5,325 nucleotides of DNA from the NCBI GenBank assembly GCA_020628635.1, contig JAHDEU010000181.1, forward strand, positions 1-5,325, read 5' to 3'. A program made the translations under genes and the position numbers. Positions 1 through 4,640 of this stretch are shown here, piece after piece. The notes beneath the pieces were generated by a model. That model saw nothing but the letters and a program-made list of their open reading frames with translations, was not told where the DNA came from and searched no databases. The stretch's first letter is position 1. The number at the start of each line of letters is the position of its first letter. This DNA comes from Hellea sp. Its GTDB lineage: Bacteria > Pseudomonadota > Alphaproteobacteria > Caulobacterales > Maricaulaceae.

Positions 1-141
1 GCCGCCGCCCGCGAGCGTGACCCGCACCAGCCCACCGCCGGAGCGGCCCGTGGCCTCTATGTCCGCGACCTGGGCCTGGGCGGCCTCCATCTTGGACTGC
101 ATTTGCTTGGCCTGTTTCATCAGGCCCATCAGGTCTTTCAT
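1..141 (-). CDS. ybaB: YbaB/EbfC nucleoid-associated protein, N-terminal 47 residues (3' end outside window)
   Basis: The visible part reads MKDLMGLMKQAKQMQSKMEA, then an alanine/glutamine-rich helix (AAQAQVADIEATG) and the start of a beta strand (GGGLVRVTLAGGG). A methionine/lysine/glutamine-rich amphipathic first helix followed by a G-x-V-x-V strand is the hallmark of the YbaB/EbfC family. These are small (about 110 residue) dimeric proteins that bind DNA without strict sequence specificity and are usually encoded between dnaX and recR. Here the ATG overlaps the dnaX stop as ATGA, so translation is probably coupled. A GGAG Shine-Dalgarno motif inside the dnaX 3' end sits 7 bases before the ATG. 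About 60 C-terminal residues should lie left of the window, with recR expected next (inference from gene order in the class). The role in this organism is not shown by the sequence. Confidence 0.93.
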   Translation of the reverse strand, partial: MKDLMGLMKQAKQMQSKMEAAQAQVADIEATGRSGGGLVRVTLAGGG

Positions 142-1844
142 CGATCGTCTCCGGCTGTGAAGTTGCCCGCAATCACATTGGGCGCGCGGTCCGTGATTCC
201 AAGCAGTTCGGCATCTTTCAGCAGCGGATGGGCAAAGGCCGGGTGGCTGCGGTCCTCCGCGTCCTGCGCCGCCTTGGCCGACCGTCGCGCATCGGCCAGT
301 GTCGGCTCGCCCATCGCTTCCGCCGGACTGACAAGCCAGTTGGAACCCGTCAGCTCCTGCAGCGAGCGCACCATCCGCCCGATCAGGGAATTGTGGCGCG
401 GTTCGGTGATGAAGACTTCAGCCTGACCCGGAGCGAAGCTGACCACGCTGACATAGCGCTCGAGGTCAGAGCGCAGGCGCAGGTCGTCCACCGCTTCGAC
501 ATAGTCCTGGAACGTGGCGAGATGCAGGCTCGGCGCGGGCGTCGGGGCCGCAACAGGCGCGGTCGCCATGACGGCTTGCTGTGCGCCCGACGTCACCGGC
601 GCAATGGCGGCGGGTGCGGACGGGGTAGGCGCGCTGATCTGCGGCAGGCCGCTCCCGCCCTCACTCTGTAATTTCTGCGCCTGCTCGATGATCTGCTTGG
701 CGAGTTCCGGCGGCGGCATCTGTCCGGCCAGAGCCAGCTTGATCAGCGCCATCTCGGCCGCCGCCAGCGGCACGGGCGCGCCGCGCACTTCGGCGTGGGC
801 GCTCATCAGGATCTGCCAGGCGCGGGTCAGCTGTCCAGTCGTGTAGCGCTCGCCCAGCCCGCGCAGCCGTTCGATCTGGTCCGGCGCGAAGTCGAACTCC
901 GCGTCATGGCCCAGCGTCTGCGCGCGCGTGACTTCGTGGCAGATGTCCAGCAGGTCGCCCATCACCACGGCCGGGTCCGCGCCGTCGTCATATTGCCCGC
1001 GCATGAGGTCGAGCGCCGTCTTGGCATTGCCGCTCATCGCGCCCTCGAACAGGTCGATGATGCGCACCCGGTCGGCGAGGCCCAGCATGGTGCGAACCTG
1101 GTCAGCCGTGACCTCGTCACCGGACGTGCCGCCCTGCACCATGGCCTGGTCCAGCAGGGACAGCCCGTCGCGGACAGACCCTTCGGCGGCGCGTGCGATC
1201 AGCGCCAGAGCCTCGTCGGAGATCGCCACGCCCTCCTTGCCCGCTATCCCCTTCAGGTGCTCGGCGAGCACGCCCGCCTCCACGCGGCGCAGGTCGAACC
1301 GCTGGCAGCGCGACAGCACGGTGATCGGAACCTTGCGAATTTCGGTCGTGGCGAAGATGAATTTGGCGTGCTCGGGCGGTTCTTCCAGCGTCTTCAGCAG
1401 CGCATTGAACGCGCCGGCCGAGAGCATGTGCACCTCGTCGATGATATAGACCTTGTAGCGCGCATCGGCTGGCGCGTAGCGCACGCCGTCCAGCAGCTCG
1501 CGCATATTGTCCACGCCCGTGCGCGACGCGGCGTCCATTTCCAGCACGTCCATATGCGCGCTCGCCATGATCGCTTCGCAATGCCGGCCGGGCGTGTCGA
1601 GCTCCACGCTGGGGCCGTCCACCGTATCTGTTTCGTAGTTCAGAGCCCGCGCCAGCAGCCGCGCCGTCGTCGTCTTGCCGATCCCGCGAACGCCCGTCAG
1701 CATGAAGGCGTGGGCGATGCGCCCCGTCTCGAATGCGTTTTTCAGCGTCGTGACCATGGCGTCCTGCCCGATCATGTCCTCGAAGGTGGTCGGCCGGTAT
1801 TTCCGGGCGAGGACCTGGTAGTTCTGCTGCGAGGTGTCGGACAT
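138..1844 (-). CDS. dnaX: DNA polymerase III subunit tau (clamp loader ATPase DnaX)
   Basis: A 568-residue clamp-loader ATPase that loads the beta sliding clamp and holds polymerase III cores together. The N-terminal opening QVLARKYRPTTFEDMIGQ is the family signature. Seen in order: Walker A GVRGIGKT (51-58), Walker B with DEVH (136-139), NALLKTLEEPPEH (147-159), sensor 1 ATTE (165-168), the SRC arginine-finger motif (178-180), and sensor 2 GSVRDGLSLLDQ (222-233). A collar domain extends to about 375. A Pro/Ala/Ser-rich linker spans about 395-440, and a C-terminal tau domain runs to 568. Only one (Cys89) of the four zinc-binding cysteines found in E. coli DnaX remains. The ATG at 1844 is chosen because AGGG lies 8 bases upstream and the conserved N terminus begins at once; an in-frame GTG three codons earlier is less likely. 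The open frame continues far upstream only as the antisense of the methyltransferase gene. First gene of an operon with ybaB. Confidence 0.97.
   Translation of the reverse strand: MSDTSQQNYQVLARKYRPTTFEDMIGQDAMVTTLKNAFETGRIAHAFMLTGVRGIGKTTTARLLARALNYETDTVDGPSVELDTPGRHCEAIMASAHMDVLEMDAASRTGVDNMRELLDGVRYAPADARYKVYIIDEVHMLSAGAFNALLKTLEEPPEHAKFIFATTEIRKVPITVLSRCQRFDLRRVEAGVLAEHLKGIAGKEGVAISDEALALIARAAEGSVRDGLSLLDQAMVQGGTSGDEVTADQVRTMLGLADRVRIIDLFEGAMSGNAKTALDLMRGQYDDGADPAVVMGDLLDICHEVTRAQTLGHDAEFDFAPDQIERLRGLGERYTTGQLTRAWQILMSAHAEVRGAPVPLAAAEMALIKLALAGQMPPPELAKQIIEQAQKLQSEGGSGLPQISAPTPSAPAAIAPVTSGAQQAVMATAPVAAPTPAPSLHLATFQDYVEAVDDLRLRSDLERYVSVVSFAPGQAEVFITEPRHNSLIGRMVRSLQELTGSNWLVSPAEAMGEPTLADARRSAKAAQDAEDRSHPAFAHPLLKDAELLGITDRAPNVIAGNFTAGDDR
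149..152 (-). promoter_or_regulatory. Shine-Dalgarno site of ybaB inside dnaX
   Basis: GGAG on the minus strand lies 7 bases upstream of the ybaB ATG at 141-139, within the last codons of dnaX. It supports that start and the four-base stop/start overlap. Confidence 0.7.
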
Positions 1845-1852
1845 TGCACGCA

Positions 1853-1856
1853 CCCT
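1853..1856 (-). promoter_or_regulatory. Shine-Dalgarno site of dnaX
   Basis: AGGG on the minus strand, 8 bases upstream of the ATG at 1844-1842. It fixes the dnaX start in a frame that otherwise stays open for roughly 900 bases further upstream. Confidence 0.6.
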
Positions 1857-1892
1857 AGAACGCAGGCGCGGCGCGGGGAAGGCATTGATGCG

Positions 1893-1904
1893 TCTGTCCA
1901 CAGA
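1893..1904. repeat. 12-bp perfect palindrome TCTGTCCACAGA in the dnaX/methyltransferase divergent region
   Basis: Arms TCTGT and ACAGA flank a CC centre, within the 126-bp region between two divergent genes. The stretch CTGTCCACA inside it matches the DnaA-box consensus TTWTNCACA at 7 of 9 positions. It could be an operator, a weak DnaA site, or chance. It lies 49 bases upstream of the dnaX start codon and 66 bases upstream of the methyltransferase start. Confidence 0.3.
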
Positions 1905-1970
1905 TGGGGTGATTGCCGCGTGCCGTGGTGTAGGGTTCTGCTGATTGGTCAAAGCCGCTATGCCGTCCGC

Positions 1971-2633
1971 ATGACCGAAGACAATGACATGCCTACAGTG
2001 AAGACGACGGCAGGCGCTCGCAGGCGCGCCGACGAGATTTCGCCCTTCCGCTGCAAGAACACGGTCGCCGTGCTCGAAAACCCGGCCATGCTCGTCAATC
2101 TCGCAACCGTCATCCGCAATGTGAACGCCATGGGTATCGAGAAAGTGTTCGTCATCGACCGCGCCGGGTCGCTCCCCGATGACTGGCAGGAGATGCGGGA
2201 CCGCCGCTCCCTGCGCAAGGCTTCCGTGTCGGCCGTCAAATGGACCTTCGTGAAACGTTTCGACACGACCGCCGAGTGCCACGCCCATCTGCGCCAAAAA
2301 GGCTATGCGTCCGTGGCAACCTCTCCGCACGTGAAGGACAAGACGAGCCTTTACCTCGACGAAGCCGACTTCACGCCGCACGCCAAGCTCGCCGTCTGGT
2401 TCGGCACGGAGGGAAAGGGACTGACGGACGAAGCCATCGAAGGCTGCGAGATGTGCGTCGCCGTGCCGATGTTCGGCATGGTGGAAAGCCTCAACCTCGG
2501 CACCTGCTCGGGCATCGTACTCTACGAGGTCGCCAAGCAGCGCCGGGCTTACCAGAGCCGTTTCCGCAAATCCGGCCATCGCGGGCGCCGGGCCGTTCCC
2601 CTGCCCACAGTCATGCCGCTGGGAGAGCGCTGA
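1971..2633 (+). CDS. TrmH/SpoU-family RNA 2'-O-ribose methyltransferase
   Basis: A 220-residue SPOUT-class enzyme expected to transfer methyl from S-adenosylmethionine to a ribose 2'-OH in tRNA or rRNA, in the cytoplasm. All three SpoU motifs are visible. Motif 1 is NLATVIRNVNAMGI (43-56) with the conserved Asn43 and Arg49. Motif 2 is WFGTEGKGL (143-151). Motif 3 is VPMFGMVESLNLG (165-177), followed by IVLYEVAKQRR; motifs 2 and 3 form the trefoil-knot SAM site. The VESLN version and short length resemble TrmH (tRNA Gm18) more than RlmB, because no separate N-terminal substrate-binding domain is present, only a basic tail at about 14-20. The substrate cannot be told from sequence. Start uncertain: ATG at 1971 lacks a good ribosome site, while in-frame ATG at 1989 has GAAG 8 bases before it, giving 214 residues. 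The C-terminal end is Arg-rich. Divergent from dnaX, with a likely terminator just downstream. Confidence 0.9.
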   Translation: MTEDNDMPTVKTTAGARRRADEISPFRCKNTVAVLENPAMLVNLATVIRNVNAMGIEKVFVIDRAGSLPDDWQEMRDRRSLRKASVSAVKWTFVKRFDTTAECHAHLRQKGYASVATSPHVKDKTSLYLDEADFTPHAKLAVWFGTEGKGLTDEAIEGCEMCVAVPMFGMVESLNLGTCSGIVLYEVAKQRRAYQSRFRKSGHRGRRAVPLPTVMPLGER

Positions 2634-2653
2634 GGCAGCGTTTCCGCAAGGCT

Positions 2654-2700
2654 GCCGCGAGTGCCTTTGGCTTAATGGGCGCGCGGGGCGCGGCTTTTTT
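2654..2700 (+). terminator. Probable Rho-independent terminator of the methyltransferase gene
   Basis: GCCGCG (2654-2659) pairs with CGCGGC (2689-2694), followed directly by six T (2695-2700). Inside, GTGCC (2661-2665) can pair with GGCGC (2678-2682). A second, mutually exclusive hairpin, GGCAGC (2634-2639) with GCTGCC (2651-2656), begins right after the stop codon. The stem is imperfect, so the call rests mainly on the GC-rich dyad plus T-run 20 bases after the gene. Confidence 0.5.
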
Positions 2701-2704
2701 GCAA

Positions 2705-2817
2705 TGTCCCCCTCCACCACCGCTGCGCGGCGGTCCCCTCTCCCTTGCGGGGGAGACACTGAAAAAGAGACCGTTTGATTAAGTTCCTCCCCAGAGGGGG
2801 AGGTCGGAGAGGGGACA
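2705..2817. repeat. 113-bp palindromic intergenic repeat element (three hairpins, imperfect terminal inverted repeats)
   Basis: The ends are inverted copies: TGTCCCCCTCC at the left and GGAGAGGGGACA at the right, differing by an insertion. Three internal dyads follow. ACCGC (2719-2723) pairs with GCGGT (2730-2734), TCTCCC (2739-2744) with GGGAGA (2751-2756), and CCTCCCC (2786-2792) with GGGGAGG (2797-2803). The central 2757-2785 is A/T-richer than the surroundings. Non-coding palindromic units of the CCCCTCC...GGGGAGG type are scattered between genes in many alphaproteobacterial genomes, and this has that look. It sits exactly between two converging terminators, a neutral place for insertion. 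Copy number cannot be judged from one window. No GANTC site occurs inside, unlike the methylation-site-bearing intergenic repeats reported in Caulobacter. Confidence 0.65.
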
Positions 2818-2821
2818 AAAT

Positions 2822-2846
2822 AAAAAAAGCCGGGCGACAGCCCGAC
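2822..2846 (-). terminator. Rho-independent terminator reading leftwards (end of the ffs transcription unit)
   Basis: On the minus strand GTCGGGC, loop TGTC, GCCCGGC forms a 7-bp stem with one G-T pair, followed at once by seven T (2828-2822) and then ATTTT. This is a textbook intrinsic terminator for leftward transcription. No minus-strand protein gene lies upstream before nudC, so the transcript it ends most likely starts at the ffs promoter. It does not work on the plus strand, where no T-run follows. Confidence 0.8.
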
Positions 2847-2874
2847 CGTTTGAGTTCGACCGCTGCGTGATCGT

Positions 2875-2989
2875 CCCGCCTCATAAGGCGGGGTTCCAGC
2901 TGCGCTGGACGGTCCTTCGGACGCTAGCCCAAGAACCCCGTGCTCAGTTTACCCGCCGACTTGATCGGCGGGCGCGCCGCCCTTGGGCT
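2875..2989 (-). other. Hairpin-rich non-coding stretch between ffs and its terminator; candidate structured RNA or ffs trailer
   Basis: Dense dyads are visible. CCCGCCT (2875-2881) pairs with AGGCGGG (2886-2892), and TCCAGC (2895-2900) with GCTGGA (2904-2909). GTCC (2912-2915) pairs with GGAC (2919-2922). An outer stem, AGCCCAAG (2926-2933) with CTTGGGCT (2982-2989), encloses CCCGCCGA (2952-2959) with TCGGCGGG (2965-2972). The last pair is a perfect 8-bp hairpin with a 5-base loop, nested in a perfect 8-bp outer stem. No convincing reading frame or tRNA fits. It lies downstream of ffs and upstream of a same-strand intrinsic terminator, so it is probably transcribed leftwards. I do not recognise the fold. 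It may be a processed 3' trailer of the SRP RNA precursor, an independent small RNA, or intergenic palindromes with no RNA role. Confidence 0.35.
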
Positions 2990-3033
2990 GTGGGCGCCGC
3001 CTGGCGCGATCTCGAGAGGTGTGGGGATCAGTG

Positions 3034-3121
3034 AAAGACCGGACACCGACCCGCGGGCGAATCGTTACGGCTGCTTCGTTCCCGACCTGACCGGGTTGGC
3101 GACAGACCACGTCCGGGCCGA
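3034..3121 (-). ncRNA. ffs: Small bacterial SRP RNA (4.5S RNA)
   Basis: On the minus strand the conserved helix-8 core is plain: GGTCAGGTC (3092-3084), the GGAA tetraloop closed by G-C (3083-3078), then GAAGCAGCC (3077-3069). This is the most conserved signature of the 4.5S RNA that binds the M domain of Ffh and guides FtsY docking during co-translational targeting of membrane proteins. Downstream CCGTAACGA is also typical of this class as I recall it. The outer helix pairs CCGGAC (3116-3111) with GTCCGG (3044-3039) and extends weakly outward. ACCC (3096-3093) can pair with GGGT (3052-3049). The ends are placed at the limit of the closing helix and may be off by several bases; a length near 85-100 nt fits the small SRP class, which lacks an Alu domain. 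A dnaX-side location agrees with gene order in related genomes. Confidence 0.92.
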
Positions 3122-3132
3122 TCTTTCGAGGG

Positions 3133-3162
3133 CGATATGGCGAAAGCGGCGCGGTTTCGCAA
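3133..3162 (-). promoter_or_regulatory. Candidate sigma-70 promoter of ffs
   Basis: On the minus strand TTGCGA (3162-3157) could serve as the -35 box. A -10-like element lies in CATATCGC (3139-3132), giving spacings of 17 to 19 depending on the register. Transcription would start at about 3120-3125, which coincides with the 5' end of the SRP RNA predicted from its closing helix. The agreement in position is the main support; the -10 match itself is poor. Confidence 0.4.
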
Positions 3163-3235
3163 GGGTGATGGGCGGCTGATCTCATGCGCGCATATGGGTT
3201 TTGCCAATCCCGGCCTGCCGCGATAGCCCATCGCC

Positions 3236-4141
3236 ATGGCTGCCCCTCTCCTTCCCGACCATCCCATCCCGTTTGCCGGCTCGCGCGTGGACTTCTCGGA
3301 CATGGACCGCACGGATGCCGCGCTGGAGCGCTACAAGGCCAATGAGTTGGCGAGCTGCATCCTGCTGCATCGCGGGCAGGTCGCGGCGGACGGGCCGAAG
3401 CTGCTGCGGGCCGCGCCGCCGCAGGTCGCCTCGCTCGCGCTCGAAGAGCCGGGGCTGATCTTTCTGGGCGTCGAGGGCGACGGCGACCCCGTCTTCGCGG
3501 CTGCTCTGAAAAGCGACGACATGCTGCCGCAAGGCGCACTGACGGACCTGCGCATGGGCGGGCACACGCTGGCGCCGGACGCGCTCGCGCTGGCGGGTCG
3601 CGCGCGCTCCATGCTGGACTGGCACCGCACCCACCGCTTCTGCGCCAATTGCGGCGGTGCGAGCGTGTCGGATGAAGGCGGGGCGAAGCGGGTCTGCGGG
3701 TCCTGCCAGACAGAGCATTTCCCGCGCGTCAATCCGGTCGTGATATTCCTGATCGAGCATGAGGGCTCGGTTCTGCTCGGCCGGGGTCCAGGCTGGCCGC
3801 CGGGCTACTACTCCGCGCTGGCAGGCTTCGTCTCTCCGGGGGAGACAATCGAGGAAGCCGCCACCCGCGAGGGCATGGAGGAAGCGGGCGTCAGCCTGTC
3901 CGAGCACCGCTATCTGTTCTGCCAGCCCTGGCCCTTTCCGAGCCAGCTCATGGTCGGGCTGATCAGCAAGGCGGATGGCCGCGACGTCACCGTGGACCCC
4001 AAGGAGCTGGAAGACGCGCGCTGGTTCACGCGGGATGAGGTGGCCGCCGTGTTCGACAAGACGGGACAGGCCTTCATGCGCCCGCCCCGCACGACGATCG
4101 CGCATCAGTTGTTGCGGGCTTGGCTGGCGGAGACGGCTTGA
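3236..4141 (+). CDS. nudC: NADH pyrophosphatase / NAD-capped RNA hydrolase NudC (Nudix)
   Basis: A 301-residue Nudix hydrolase that splits NAD(H) into NMN(H) and AMP; E. coli NudC also removes NAD caps from RNA 5' ends. An N-terminal NUDIX-like domain spans about 1-125. A zinc ribbon follows with C136-x2-C139 and C154-x2-C157, then HFPRVNPVVI, the usual bridge to the catalytic domain. The Nudix box runs from G197 to V219 (GFVSPGE...REGMEEAGV), with E203, R211, E212, E215 and E216 all present. QPWPFP (230-235) is the NudC-specific motif, normally SQPWPFP, here with Cys229 in place of Ser. The hydrophobic position after RE in the Nudix box is Gly213. It is longer than E. coli NudC (257) because of the N-terminal domain. 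An in-frame TAG at 3224 limits the start to ATG 3236 (or Met23 at 3302). No Shine-Dalgarno precedes it, so the mRNA may be leaderless. Divergent from ffs and convergent with the YHS gene. Confidence 0.95.
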   Translation: MAAPLLPDHPIPFAGSRVDFSDMDRTDAALERYKANELASCILLHRGQVAADGPKLLRAAPPQVASLALEEPGLIFLGVEGDGDPVFAAALKSDDMLPQGALTDLRMGGHTLAPDALALAGRARSMLDWHRTHRFCANCGGASVSDEGGAKRVCGSCQTEHFPRVNPVVIFLIEHEGSVLLGRGPGWPPGYYSALAGFVSPGETIEEAATREGMEEAGVSLSEHRYLFCQPWPFPSQLMVGLISKADGRDVTVDPKELEDARWFTRDEVAAVFDKTGQAFMRPPRTTIAHQLLRAWLAETA

Positions 4142-4162
4142 GAACCAAGTAATACGAGCCCC

Positions 4163-4609
4163 CTACTCCAACACCTCCGGCCAGTTCGCGTCGGCTTCCG
4201 TGATGAATTCATCCCTCAGCGCGTCCCAGCGTTTCTTCACGCGGTTGGAATAGTTCAGGTAGAGCTTGCCGTCCTCCACATGCCAGTGTGCCGGGCGGCC
4301 GGGGGCGAGCTTTTCTTTCGCCACGGCCCAGGCGCAATAGCCGCCATATTGCGGCGCGAATCCGTCGGGGTTGAGCAGGAACAGGTCCAGATTGGCCTGG
4401 GTGTCGAAACGCCAAGTCGCGTCCTTGTAACGGGTCTGGAACTCGGTCCGGCCCTTGAGCGGCTTGCCCTTGTGGAAGCTGACGGCATCGAACCCGTCAA
4501 TGGCGAGGTCGTTGCGCCATGACGTGTATATCTCCGCCTTGTCCGCATACGCAGCAGGGGCGAGCGCGGCGAAGGCCACGACGAGCGGTATGAGAAAGCG
4601 TTTGATCAC
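4163..4609 (-). CDS. Secreted YHS-domain-containing protein
   Basis: A 148-residue protein with a clear Sec signal peptide: basic MIKR, hydrophobic core to about residue 18, and AYA (20-22) before a cleavage at D23. The mature part matches the family of small exported YHS-domain proteins of Proteobacteria. It has LAIDGFDAVSFHKGKPLKG (35-53), TWRFDTQANLDLFLLNPDGF (65-84), the core PQYGGYCAWAV (86-96), then a DGKLYLNYS block (113-121) and the end ADANWPEVL. These proteins are predicted periplasmic. The YHS fold is associated with metal binding in other contexts, and Cys92 plus nearby His residues (H108, H110) could take part, but the function is not established. The start codon is GTG, chosen because the signal peptide begins exactly there; no strong ribosome site is seen. 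It lies 31 bases downstream of pheA on the same strand, so probably co-transcribed, and only 21 bases from the convergent nudC stop. Confidence 0.9.
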   Translation of the reverse strand: MIKRFLIPLVVAFAALAPAAYADKAEIYTSWRNDLAIDGFDAVSFHKGKPLKGRTEFQTRYKDATWRFDTQANLDLFLLNPDGFAPQYGGYCAWAVAKEKLAPGRPAHWHVEDGKLYLNYSNRVKKRWDALRDEFITEADANWPEVLE

Positions 4610-4640
4610 GGGTAATAGATGGGGCCTCGGCGCGCCCGCC

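Noticed and set aside
1735..1745. A-run (GAAAAAC) in dnaX as a frameshift site
   Set aside because: It lies in codons for residues 35-36, far before the ATPase core, and does not fit the X-XXY-YYZ pattern in the dnaX frame.
1927..1952. Possible dnaX promoter: TTGACC (1952-1947) on the minus strand with TACACC (1932-1927)
   Set aside because: The -35 box is good, but the spacing is only 14 bases and the -10 match is weak, so it cannot be supported as a promoter.
795..1970. Long plus-strand open frame running antisense through dnaX into the methyltransferase gene
   Set aside because: It is the in-frame extension upstream of the methyltransferase. It exists because the third-position GC bias of dnaX removes stops on the opposite strand. 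The translation is low-complexity Arg/His/Gln-rich, and SpoU homology begins only after 1971.
1845..2759. Minus-strand extension of the dnaX frame by about 300 residues
   Set aside because: It is antisense to the methyltransferase and has no family signature. The conserved DnaX N terminus starts at 1844 with a ribosome site just before it.
2672..2884. Minus-strand 70-residue frame through the repeat and terminator
   Set aside because: It would start in a hairpin and read through an intrinsic terminator and a palindromic repeat. The composition is that of the repeat, not a protein.
2850..2900. tRNA or tmRNA fragment suggested by GGTCGAACTC near CCCGCC hairpins
   Set aside because: No acceptor/D/anticodon arrangement, no T-stem pairing around the loop, no CCA end, and no tmRNA tag reading frame.
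2952..2972. Perfect 8-bp hairpin CCCGCCGA/TCGGCGGG as a terminator
   Set aside because: No T-run follows on either strand; it is listed instead as part of the structured stretch.
2940..3179. Plus-strand 79-residue frame and overlapping minus-strand frames across the SRP RNA
   Set aside because: They cover the ffs gene and hairpins, have no ribosome site or recognisable domain, and are explained by GC-rich RNA-coding DNA.
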